64,000 nucleotides of DNA. Source: Aspidiotus rigidus. Lineage: Eukaryota > Arthropoda > Insecta > Hemiptera > Diaspididae. This document shows, one piece after another, positions 10,555 to 23,000 of the stretch. The DNA lies in contig JAVHKY010000004.1 in NCBI GenBank assembly GCA_035079385.1, forward strand, positions 17,515,001-17,579,000. The letters are read 5' to 3'. Every line of letters begins with the position of its first letter. Within the stretch, counting starts at the first letter, position 1. Made by a program: the position numbers and the translations under genes. The notes under the pieces are model-generated. The model saw nothing but the letters and a program-made list of their open reading frames with translations, did no database searches and was not told the DNA's origin.

Positions 10555-13500
10555 CTAAAAGAGCTGTCAATTTGACCTCTCATCGACCATTAATTGACCC
10601 AGTTTGTCTATTATCATGAAATGACTTTTTAGGTCGATTAACGGTCAAGTGATTTCCTCTTAATCATTGACTTCATTCTGACCAATTATCGACCAAAGAG
10701 TCAACATCTTTTTTCAATCTAAATGAAAATTAACTCTTTTTTACCAATAATTGACTGAAGAATCAACTTCTTATTTGAATCTGAATGGGAATTGACTCTT
10801 TTCTTACCAATAATTGAACGAAGAATCGATGTCCTTTTTCAATCTAAATGAAAATCAATTCTATTTTGACCAATAATTGACTGAAGAATCGACGTCTTTT
10901 TTGAATCTGAATGGAAATCGACTCTTTTTTTTACCAATAATTGACCAAAGAATCGACGTCTTTTTTCAATATACAATGAAAATCAATTCTATTTTGACCA
11001 ATAACTGACTGAAGAAACAACGTTTGTTTGAATGTGAATAAAAACCGACTCTTTTTTTACCAATAATCGACCAAAGAATCGACATCTTTTTCCAATCTAA
11101 ATGAAAATCGATTATATTTTGACTAATAATCGACCAAAGATTCAACGTCTTTTTTTAATCTAAATAAAATTGACTCCTTTTTTTTTACCAATAATAATTG
11201 ATCAAAGAATCGACGTCTTTTTTCAATATAAAATGAAAATCAATTCTATTTTGGCAAATAATTGACTGAAGAATCGACGTTTGTTTGAATCTGAATAAAA
11301 ATTAACTCTTTTTTTACCAATAACTGACCAAAGAATTGACATCTTTTTCCAATCTAAGTGAAAATTGATTATATTTTGACCAATACTCGACCAAAGAGTA
11401 AATGTCTTTTTTTTATCCAAAATAAAATTGACTCTTTTTTTTTTTTTACCAATAATCGACTGAAAAATCGACGTCTTTTTTGAATCTGAATGGAAACCGA
11501 CCCTTTTTTTTCTTTTACCAATAATTGACCAAAGAATCGACTTTTTTTTTCAATAGAAAATGAAAATCAATTCCATTTTGACCAATAATTGACTGAAGAA
11601 TCGACGTCTTTTTTGAATCTGAATGGAAATCAACTCTACCAATAATCGACCAAAGAATCGACGTCTATTTCCAATCTAAATGAAAATCAATTCCATCTTG
11701 ACCAATAATTGACTGAAGAATCGACGTTGGTTTGAACCTGAATAAAAATTTACTCTTTTCTACCAATAACTGACCTCAGAATTGACATCTTTTTCCAATC
11801 TAAGTGAAAAACAACTCCTTTTTTTACCAATAATTAACCAAAGTATCGACGTCTTTTTTCGTTATAAAAAGAAAATCAATTTCATTTTCGCCAATAACTG
11901 ACTGAAGAAACAACGTTTGTTTGAATCTGAATAAAAACCGACTCTTTTTTTACCCATAATCGACCAAAGAATCGACATCTTTTTCCAATCTAAATAAAAA
12001 TCGATTATATTTTGACTATTAAGTAATCGACCAAAGATTCAACGTCTTTTTTTAATCTAAATAAAATTGACTCCTTTTTTTTTACCAATAATAATTGATC
12101 AAAGAATCGACGTCTTTTTTCAATATAAAATGAAAATCAATTCTATTTTGGCAAATAATTGACTGAAGAATCGACGTTTGTTTGAATCTGAATAAAAATT
12201 AACTCTTTTTTTACCAATAACTGACCAAAGAATTGACATCTTTTTCCAATCTAAGTGAAAATTGATTATATTTTGACCAATAATCGACCAAAGAGTAAAT
12301 GTCTTTTTTTTATCCAAAATAAAATTGACTCTTTTTTTTTTTTACCAATAATCGACTGAAAAATCGACGTCTTTTTTGAATCTGAATAGAAACCGACCCT
12401 TTTTTTTCTTTTACCAATAATTGACCAAAGAATCGACTTTTTTTTTCAATATAAAAAGAAAATCAATTCCATTTTGACCAATAATTGACTGAAGAATCGA
12501 CGTCTTTTTTGAATCTGAATGGAAATCAACTCTACCAATAATCGACCAAAGAATCGACGTCTATTTCCAATCTAAATGAAAATCAATATTCCATCTTGAC
12601 CAATAATTGACTGAAGAATCGACGTTGGTTTGAACCTGAATAAAAATTTACTCTTTTCTACCAATAACTGACCTCAGAATTGACATCTTTTTCCAATCTA
12701 AGTGAAAAACAACTCCTTTTTTTACCAATAATTAACCAAAGTATCGACGTCTTTTTTCGTTATAAAAAGAAAATCAATTTCATTTTCGCCAATAACTGAC
12801 TGAAGAAACAACGTTTGTTTGAATCTGAATAAAAACCGACTCTTTTTTTACCAATAATCGACCAAAGAATCGACATCTTTTTCCAATCTAAATGAAAATC
12901 GATTATATTTTGACTATTAAGTAATCGACCAAAGATTCAACGTCTTTTTTTAATCTAAATAAAATTGACTCCTTTTTTTACCAATAATAATTGATCAAAG
13001 AATCGACGTCTTTTTTCAATATAAAATGAAAATCAATTCTATTTTGGCAAATAATTGACTGAAGAATTGACGTTTGTTTGAATCTGAATAAAAATTAACT
13101 CTTTTTTTACCAATAACTGACCAAAGAATTGACATCTTTTTCCAATCTAAGTGAAAATTGATTATATTTTGACCAATAATCGACCAAAGAGTAAATGTCT
13201 TTTTTTTATCCAAAATAAAATTGACTCTTTTTTTTTACCGATCATGGACTGAAAAATCGATGTCTTTTTTGAATCTACCCAACTCCGTAATTCCGTATCC
13301 ATCCCCCACAACCATACAGAAGCACTTTCAGATCTCTTTCCCTCCATCCCTAACATATTCAACTTTTTACAACAAGCCAACTTCCTCTCACGCATATAAT
13401 CACACAATCTAGCCGAGCTCATAGCCCTGAAGGCAGGCTGCTAGTAGCTCGTTAATTAAAATTAAAAAAAAAAAAAAAATGGAAATCGACCCTTTTTTTT

Positions 13501-14700
13501 CTTTTACCAATAATTGACCAAAGAACCGACTTTTTTTTTCAATATAAAATGAAAATCAATTCCATTTTGACCAATAATTGACTGAAGAATCGACGTCTTT
13601 TTTGAATCTGAATGGAAATCAACTCTTTTTTAACAATAATCGACCAAAGAGTCAACGTCTTTTTTTAATGTAAATAAAATTGACTCCTTTTTTTACCAAT
13701 AATTGACCGAATAAGAATCGACGTCTTTTTTTAATCTAAATGAAAATTGACTCTTTTTTTACCAATAATTAACCAAAGAATCAACATCTTTTTCCAATCT
13801 AAATGGGGATCGACTCTTTTTTTACCAATAATCGACCGAAGAGTCAATGTCTTTTTTCAATAGATATAATAATGAAAATTGATTCTATTTTGACCAATAA
13901 TTGACTAAAGAATCAACGACCTGTCTCAATATAAAATGAAAGTCAATTGTATTTTGTCCAGTGATTGACTGAAGAATATGGATGTCTTTTTTGAATCTGA
14001 ATGGAAATTGACTCTTTTTTTTTTTACTAATAATTGACCAACAAATGGATGTCTTTTTCCAATATAAATTAAAATTGATTCTATTATTTTGTTTTTGAAT
14101 CTAAGTGAAAATCAACTCTTTTTTTACCAATATTCGACCAAAGAATCGACGTCTTTTTTCAATATAAAATGAAAATTGAGCCTATCTTGACCAATAATTG
14201 ACTGAAGAATTGACTCTTTTTTTATCAATAATCGACCAAAGAATCGACGTCTTTTTCGAATCTAAATGAAAATTGATTCTTCTTTCACCAATAATTGACT
14301 GAAGGATTGATGTCTGTTTTTGAATCTAAATGGAAATCGACTCTTTTTTTACCAATAATCAACCAAAGAGTCAATGTCTTGTTTCAATAGATATATAATG
14401 AAAATTGATTCTATTTTGACCAATAATTGACTGAAGAATCAACGTCTTTTTTCAATCTAAATGAAAATCGATTGTATTTTGACCAATAATTGACAAAACG
14501 ACGTCTTTTTTGAATCTGAATGGAAATTGACTATTTTTTTACCATCGACCAAAGAATTGATGACGTCTTTTTTCAATATAAAATGAAAATTTAGTCTATT
14601 TTGACCAATAATTGACTGAAGAATCGACGTGATTATCTGAATAGAAATTTTATTTGTACTCAAAAAAGAGGTCAAAATACGGTCAATTAGTTGAGCAAAA
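10555..14700. repeat. Satellite array with 62-65 bp monomers and an 897-bp higher-order period
   Basis: The basic unit is about 62-65 bp, beginning ACCAATAATTGACCAAAGAA or ACCAATAATTGACTGAAGAA, then TCGACGTC, a T-run, CAATCTAAATGAAAATC and another T-run. From about 10980 to 13270 the monomers are organised in a longer repeat: identical marker stretches recur at 11011, 11908 and 12805, and 65-codon phantom ORFs recur at 11223, 12120 and 13016, i.e. a period of 896-897 bp (about 14 monomers). The outer parts are more diverged. A non-LTR 3' end interrupts the array at 13276-13480. Confidence 0.85.
13276..13480 (+). mobile_element. 5'-truncated non-LTR 3' end with poly-A tail inside the satellite
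   Basis: The satellite text breaks off after GAATCT and resumes at GGAAATCGACC. The insert reads, in frame, SVSIPHNHTEALSDLFPSIP then NIFNFLQQANFLSRI and a stop, typical of the C-terminus of a non-LTR ORF2, followed by about 65 nt of 3'UTR and a 16-nt A-run. This is the expected product of target-primed reverse transcription with 5' truncation. A target duplication is not clear. Confidence 0.65.
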
Positions 14701-14964
14701 ATTATTCAACCATAATTTGCTCGTATATCAACGTGTAATTTGGATTGGAAAATGAGTTCCCACGCTCTCTACTCTTATACTAGGTCTAAGTCTTCTTCAT
14801 ACTACCTTTTACTATATCTAGGCCTCCTTTATACTACAGGCTTATTCCAAGAGGAGACCTGTATTAGTTTATACTGGCTCAATGATACTAGGTGTACTCG
14901 CGGGTGTGCATGTGTGCGTGCAAGCGTACACCCGGTTGGTGATTCAGAAATCTGCGAGTATATC

Positions 14965-15200
14965 TCGCGTGCAGAGAGCTAAATAGCTCAACATACAGTA
15001 AGCTAGACTTACACTAGACCAAGATTGGGGGCGAACAAGCGTAGCGAGTGAGCCCTGGGAGTCAAGTAGCTTAACATGGCGAGTTATACAAGAACAAGAG
15101 TGAGGGCGAACGAGCAGAGCGATGAGCCCAGGGAGACAAGTAGCTCAAAGTACAACTAGATTTAAACTAGATCAAGACTTGGAGCGAACGAGCAGAGCAA
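14965..15200. repeat. Short GC-richer tandem repeat (about 3 copies)
   Basis: Units of about 80-95 bp each carry a GGGCGAACGAGCAGAGCGA-like phrase, GAGCCCAGGGAG and CAAGTAGCTCAA. The units begin near 14985, 15065 and 15145 and are diverged. No coding potential is apparent. Confidence 0.5.
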
Positions 15201-17048
15201 GTATAAAAGTAACCGGCGAAGACGAACATTTTATCTTATGGTAAACATGGAACATGATCCTTATTTATTTGGCTCTGCCAGAAAATTTCTTCTCCTACCC
15301 CCAACTCTCATCTTCCTGTTCTTCCATAAATAGGTACGCCCTCTTTATTTACTGAAACACTCAAAAACAGCCACGAAACCATTTGTTACCCTACAAGACA
15401 TACAACGAACTAAATTTCACTGCAACATCCAAACAAAACTAACTGTTCGCATTAATTTCACTCAACATTGATCTATAAAAAGTTCACTTTCCTTACTACC
15501 TCTAATTTAATAACATAACTATTCAATGATTTTGTACACCGAGTTAAATCCAGTATAGTTGATATTTGGTTGAAAAATAAAATTAAAAAAAAAAAAATTG
15601 TTTCTGTTTCAGATCCCGATTGGTCTGTTTGGCTAATCCAATGCATTGAATTTTCACCCTCTGGATTATGTCATTAATGGCTCCCTTGTTACTTATGAGA
15701 AAGTTGCGGGCATGTGCAATATTCCATTGTTTGTTTCCTTACCGCAAAAAAATATCGATTCCATAATTTTTTAAGATTTGTTAACTTATTTTAAGTTATT
15801 GAGAGTCTCGATTTCCACAACATCGTAACGAAATAATCCAATGTCGGTCGTTGTTTCAAATTGGCTGAATCGACGTTGCGGAAATTCTGAGTTTCATAGA
15901 GAATAAGCGATGAACAACAAGATCACAAAGTCTTCCCAATATTTCTGATAAGGAAATTAAAAATTTATTGTTGATTAATGTTTAAGCTACCTATTTGATA
16001 AGTTTCTCGTAAATATTAGAACTCTTTTTGAAAATATTGTTGAACGAGTAGATTGTATCAAAAAGCAATACATTTCACGGACATGAGCTATATGTCTATT
16101 TACGATTAGGTCATTGTTGTAGGAGTAATTTAAAATTAAGTCGGTGTCGGAGTACTCTTCTTTATTCTAAGATAAAACTATAGATTAGTCGATACCTAAT
16201 AGCCCTAAGAGGACCGTTTTCCACCGTTTATTGTAAGATTCAACATATCCTTTAAATACTCTGTAGTACACAGAGTTAATATTACATTCTTTTTTCATAA
16301 TGATGGCAGGATCTGTTACGAATAAGTTTTATTAGGTATGTTACAATTATTTCATTACACAGCCGTTGTCGAATCTTATTTAATGAACCACAGAAACTTC
16401 AGTATAAAACAAAAAAGAAATGAATTATAAAATTGTACGATTAATGTTAACGAATTATTAAATTTTTCGTTTATTGTTGTGACTCGACAATAAAATTTAT
16501 TAGATAATGAAAATATACAGTACATTATGTCTACCAAATTATAGACATTAATCCACTGTTTAAAATAATTAAATGTAGGTTATTAAAATATTAGCGACCG
16601 AATATACCAAAAAATGCACGCATCTTTATAATATTTATTTGTATTTTGTGGTATAATAAAATTAATTTACGCTTGAAGACTGCTTTTGTCCATGAGATTT
16701 TTTTTCGGGGAAAGGAGGAATAATTCACCAATGGGTTTCAAATTGAATTGAGCACCCAAAAAGTAGCCTAGATTTTCCTGAAGAAAATGAAGTATAATAT
16801 GTGGTTAAATCGTTTGGTTTCACGATTTTTTTTCAAGCTAGGCTGCTCATACTAAGCTTCTTCAACAGCTTTCTATCTTTCGTTTTTTCTGGAATAAGTT
16901 TCAGGAGTGATATTTTGACATTTTCTTGTGCTGTCATGTCTGTGAAATTAGTCTTGTTTAATTTATCCAAAACTAAATTGAGAGGAGGGGGAAAAAAAGT
17001 CAATTTGTTTTACATAATATCGTATAATCTCGACCTCTGGGTTTTTTG
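15201..17048. other. 3' flank of the TPR gene
   Basis: AT-rich with no convincing gene. On the minus strand it begins with the 3'UTR of the TPR gene (stop codon at 17049). A minus-strand AATAAA at 16634-16639, about 410 nt past the stop, is a plausible polyadenylation signal. Confidence 0.35.
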
Positions 17049-20000
17049 CTAGGTCATTTCATTCTTACTTCTGTTCGCATCTGCATCTTTTCCCATCTCA
17101 AGAAATACTTCGCTCAGTTCAATCCAACAATTGATGCAAGACGGATCCATCCGTACCACTTCTTCTAGATCGACGATCGCTTCTTTTAATTTATCATTTT
17201 TTCGAAAATAATGGGCTCGTTTCTTATAACATTCTATATTCTCTGGATATCTGTTCTAATTTCATTTTAAGAAAAGTACAAATTTAATTCGTGTAAGTTA
17301 CTGAGCTGAAAAGCTTTGATTCATGTGAATCATGTATTTTTTTCCTCTACATTTCAGGCGGATTAATTTCTAGAATGCAATATCGGATCAGGAATCATAT
17401 TTGAAGAGGAAACAAAATTTAAAAAGGTAATTTTACAAATATTCCAAAGGAGATCACAGTTTGTAAAAAAAGGTGGAAGAAGGGGAGGTGATATGGGGGG
17501 TGAAGACCGATGAGTTTCAAATACGAGGCATCGTAAGCAGATGAAGTGGTAGCGGAGAGACTGCTAAGGGGCTGTATAGTGTATACTGTAACAGAAGAAG
17601 AGATATTGTACGGAGGGAGTTTCAAGTTGACGATATAAGGACGCGAGGGCGAGGATAAGGAAATGAAGTGACATCGGATACGGTTTACATTGATGGGCAT
17701 AGAGCCCTCCTTTATTCAAGTTTTTCTTCTGGAAAATTTCCGTAGCAAAGTTTATCTCGACCTTAGGTCACGATTGACTTTGACCTACATTAAGAATGCT
17801 CTGGTGATGTGATAACTGGCATTGTTGGGGGAGGAGGGGGAGAAATACAATATTGTGGAAAAATTCGTTCCGATTTTATATTGGTCGGGGGAGGATTTAG
17901 AGGAATTAACGACTTTCTTGACATCTCTTGTTTGAGGTTTGGGAGAATGCCTCCTCCCCACCCCCGTAAATACACCCGTAGACCAATTTGGTGTATGCTA
18001 TCTTAGGAGATCTAGAGTGGGCATTGATAGGATGGAGCTGAGTATCCTAGCTTTCCCCTCCTTTAGTGAACTCTGTAGTGTCAATCTGATATCGTGCTTC
18101 TGATTTCTATTGACCTCGACCGAAACAGGAGTTACCTTCATATGGGTTTGGATTTCCTCAGATGGAATGCCAAGAGTCCAGGATGCGAAGGTCGTCGTAG
18201 AGTCTTGTGCTATTTTTTGGAGAATTTTTGGCGGTCAGATCGACAGCGCAGCGTGAACGATCGACGTGTCCAAGAATCCAAACAGATACGACTGACGACT
18301 TGAAAGTTGAATGAGACGGTTCAGGGAATATGGGTTCAGAATAATGAGTCATTCAACAAGTCATTGGAGTGGGAAGGGAGAGAAGGCCGAAGAAAAAGGC
18401 AAGAATGGATAACGCCTCATGCTTCCATGAAAAAAGACGAAAAATCGTGTCTCATGTTTCATAGCCTCCTCTCAGATCGCTATCCGGAATAAAGGGTGTA
18501 ACCTCAAGTCGAGACAGAAGAGCTCACTGTAAGGGAGAGCGGGGCTATGCTTCGGCCTTCTTAACTTCTTTTATCGAGAGAGGGGGGGTCGGATGAAACG
18601 TCCGTCATCCAGCCGACCGTCAAAACTCGGAGCTCGAAAATTTTCCAAGTCCTTCTCTTATCATAATATAGCTCGGTGGTCGGTGTATATAGCCTGAATG
18701 TAGCCCCTTCGAGTAACTAAATATGCAATGCTTCATACACCAATTGATCGAGTCCCTTCAATGAGCCAGATAGCAACAGATCAAACACCATGAGACTCGG
18801 AACGTTCTTCTAAGGTATTCTAAGTCCCCCTCCTATCATATTCAGCTCGGAGGTAAAATCATATACCGGGTGGGGCAGAAAGATGTTACCAATTAAATGG
18901 GAGTTTGCGCTAAATCTGTTGTAGGGCGACGTATAGTTTAAATGTACAAATTTTGTAGGCTATGTCAATTTTATCTTTTATTTGAGCCATATCCGAAGTT
19001 TCTACGATTTTTCTGAGCCCAGTTATGGACCAAAATGTCACAAAAATTGACCAATTTGCCAAGATTTCCAAAATAGGAAATTGAAAAATCCCCCACTTCC
19101 CAGCTGTATAGGGTTTCACTTTTAAATTAGATAAAAATATAGAAGTTTGAACAATTTTAAATTTTTGAGAATTTTGGCAAATTGATCAATTTTTGGCAAA
19201 TTTATCAATTTTTGGCAAATTTTGGTCCATAACTTGGCTCAGAAATGTCGTACAAAGTTGAGTAGGGACGCAAATTGAAGATGAGATACAAATTTTGTAG
19301 ATTTAATGTGTGCATCCAATCTCTCGCGTTTTTGAGCTGGAGTGAATTTAGTTCAAACTCCCACTCAACTGGTAACATCTTTTTACCCCATCCGGTATAG
19401 TTTGGAGGTAGGAATTTTTCTATGTCCCCTCCTATTACTCATAGCTCCGCCATAATTTAATGACGTCATAGATCTGGTACGTCAACATATTTTTCCATGA
19501 CCCCTCGTATCTTGTATAGCTTGGAGGTCGACATTTCTCTAAGTCATTCTCATATCATACCGGTATTATATAGCTAGCTTCAAAGTCCAACCCTGTGACG
19601 TCATACATTTTTCAGATCCTGTGTGTCCCATAAAACAGATTCCCTACTACCCTTTGTTTAACTCCTTTAAAGAATCCGTGTTTTTTTTTTCAACATATTC
19701 ACATTACCCTCTCATGACTGCGCTATCATTCACTGTGAATCTTCCAGGTTAGATAAACACTTGCCTTCTTCAAGACACGCCCTGATGCATCCTCCCACGA
19801 TATTCAGGTCCTTCTCAGGCCGAAGAGCTTCACTGTAGGCAGAGCGAAGCTATGCGCCGGCTGCTCCTCTTTTTCACCATATTTACACCACCCTCCAACC
19901 GAGGCGCTCTTGCCCACTGAGAATCTCCCAGGTAATTTAAAAAATTGCCTTTCTCAAGACACGCCCGGACGCATTCTCCCACGATATTATCCAGGTCCTT

Positions 20001-23000
20001 CTCGCTAATGCCCCATTTAGATCCCTTTAGGTAGCATAATATTAATACTTTCCTCGCTCATTGAGGAAATTTGTATATAAGTCAAGGTCAATAAAGATCA
20101 GAGGTGAGGTACGATATCAGGTTGAGGTTATTACGCTTACGGAGATACGATATTCAACTCCCCCGCTCCAGATCGAGTAAGGAGGAATATAATTGTCTTT
20201 TGGAAGTACAGTATGACGTCATTGGAGTAGTCCTTATGTAGGTCAAGGTCAATCGGGATTGGGAGGTGACGTGAGATTGAGATGACTGAGCCTGTCGATG
20301 GAGGAGGGGATACGTCCCCCCAGTCTAGTTCATGGGTGGCGGAATAGGAAGGCAGTGAGGGCTATTTCTCGTCAGACGAGAAGTAAGAGGTCATGCTCCC
20401 TCACAGGAAAACAAAAAGATGCTTGATTTAGCAATAGGATGGAAACAAAATTAAGAATCAACAAAACAATTTTTTCAACCCCCTCCTGAGAAAACTTCAC
20501 TCCACCACCCGTGGTCTAATTTGATCAATACGCTACTATGGTATAAGTGAGCTTGGAAGTCAATCGTCTCCTGAAGATCGCCGGGACTCTAGAACTCAAA
20601 CCCAAAAAATGATCGCCCAGCCACTCGGATACTGGAAAATCCAAGAGATGAGGTAGTGATTGGAAATAGAATTAGATTGCGGACCCAGCCCATGAACATG
20701 AGAAACGAGTTTCTGGAAAGTTAAGACCGTAATATCCATGGCCACAGGGAAAGGCCATGACCAATCGAGATATGAAGTCGTTAGCGCAATATCCGATGTG
20801 GTCGCTATAATACGGTTGTTTTGGATGTATCGGTGGCAGATTTTGGAATGTTTGTAGATCATCAATAGAACTCAGAACAGTTTCTAACAGCCAGCTAAGT
20901 ATAAAAGAAGCGGGAATTGGAAAAGTGCTGGCTATCGAGCCAAGTATGGTTTTGAAGGAGGTTAAGCCCTGAGTAACTTCAAAAAGGCTCTAGCCGGGTA
21001 AGGGGGGGGGGAAAGGCCTTGATCGGAAAATGTTTCAAATGTCCGTCAAAATGTTGTCCCCAATGAGAAAACTCGAAATCCAAAAATTTGGACCCATCCG
21101 CTCATCCACATGGGCTGCAGAGTGATTTTTAGGCCTAAAATCCAAATGGCTATATCTCCACCAATAATGATCACACAGCGATGAAACTTGAGGACAATTT
21201 TGGATTATGTGAACGTTCATCCATGGTATTTTTTTTAAAAAAAAACCATTCCTACTTTCCCTAGTTTCTAGCTATAACAAAACTTCAAACTCGAATAAAA
21301 AAAAAAAAAATCGGGGTGAGGCACCTGGGGAAAATCATTCATTTGAAGCGCCATACCCTCTACTACAACATACATGAGTATAGTCCTCGGTGAGGTGCAA
21401 CATTCCCAAAAAAATCAATATTTAATGAATTTCTGTGATTTTTCCATGAATAGCGGGGTGAACTATGACTGCTACCGCAATAGACCGCGAGAAATCAATG
21501 GTCAATGTTCGAGGTGAAAAATACGCACTCCTCCGTGAGATGAAATGGGAATGTTGATAGACCAAAAATATATTTTTAGTATTTCGTTTATCGATTTGGT
21601 CAATTCTTATGTAAACACGTCCACCGATTAGGTGGAGTACGTTAGATTGAGAAAAATAGTTGAAAAATTCTCCAGTCGCTGGAACAGTCTGAAAGCAGAA
21701 GAGAAGTGAGAAAATCCACTTTTTTACCCTAGAGGACCGTGAGTTTTGATATTTCATTCATCAATTCGTTCAATTCCTAAGTAAACATGTACACCAAGTT
21801 TGAAAAAAATAGTCAAAAAATTCTCCAGCCGCTGTAATGGTCTGGAAATGCCAATAAATCGGGGAAATCCACTTTTTCACCCTGGAAGACCGTGAGTTTT
21901 GGTATTTCATTCCACAATTCGTTCAATTCTTATGTAAACATATCCGCTGAGTTTGAAAAAAATAGTCAGAAATTCTCCAGTTTCTGGGATGCCCTGGAAA
22001 TAGTAAAAACTCCAGGTAATCCACTTTTCCAACATGGAAAACCGTGATTCTTCATATTCGGTTTATCAACAAGGTCAATTCTTATATAAATACATCCGCC
22101 GAGTTATTCAATAAATTCTCCAGTTGCCGGAACGGTCTAGAAATACCAAGTTCAGAAAATCCACTTTTTCAACATGGAGAACCCTGATTTTTTGTATGTT
22201 CTTCATCAATTAGGTCAATTCTTATGTTAATAAGTCTTACAAGTTGGAAAAAAATAGTCAACAAATTCTCCAGTCGGTAGGACGCTCTGGAAATAGTAAA
22301 AATCCGATACACACCCACCCCTAAGATTCATTTCCTTTACTTTAAAGTGGTGAATGTTTATTTTTGTTCCCCTGAAGTCGTAGAAGTACAAACTGTGTTA
22401 CTGGGAGCCGTGCACTTCCATGAAGTGCAGGAATCTCCTCTCGAGTTGTGGTGACAATGCTTCAAATATTGGAATTCATGAGCATGACAATACAAAGGAG
22501 ATGATTGTCTTCTTGTGTCTCGGAAAAGGATTCCTCCACATCATGCGAATGTACGGCTATCAGTAACACAATTATTTTGTACCGCTGCGACTCGAGGGGG
22601 GAAAAGTAACACATGAATCATTGTGGCGGGTGTGTATCTTTGATTTTTTAATATTTTCAGAGCGTCCCAACGACTGGAGAATTTTTTTCAATTTTTTTAA
22701 AACTCGGCGTAAGTGTTCTTAGAAGAATCGACCATACCAATGAGCGTCTGGAGAATTTATTGAATATTTTTTTCGAAATAGGGATGTATTTACTCAAAAA
22801 TTGACCTTATTGATAAATAGAATAAAAAAATCGATCACGATTCTCCAAGTTCAAATAGCAGATATTTTCAATTTTTCATTTTCAGATTATTCCAGCGACT
22901 GAAGAATTTCTGGACTATTTTTTTCAAACTCGGCGGAGGTATTAACATAAGATTTGACGTTTTTGATGAACAACATACCAAAAATCAGGGCTCTCCATGT

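Noticed and set aside
10555..14700. CRISPR-like array
   Set aside because: Repeats are contiguous monomers without unique spacers, in a eukaryotic genome; it is a satellite.
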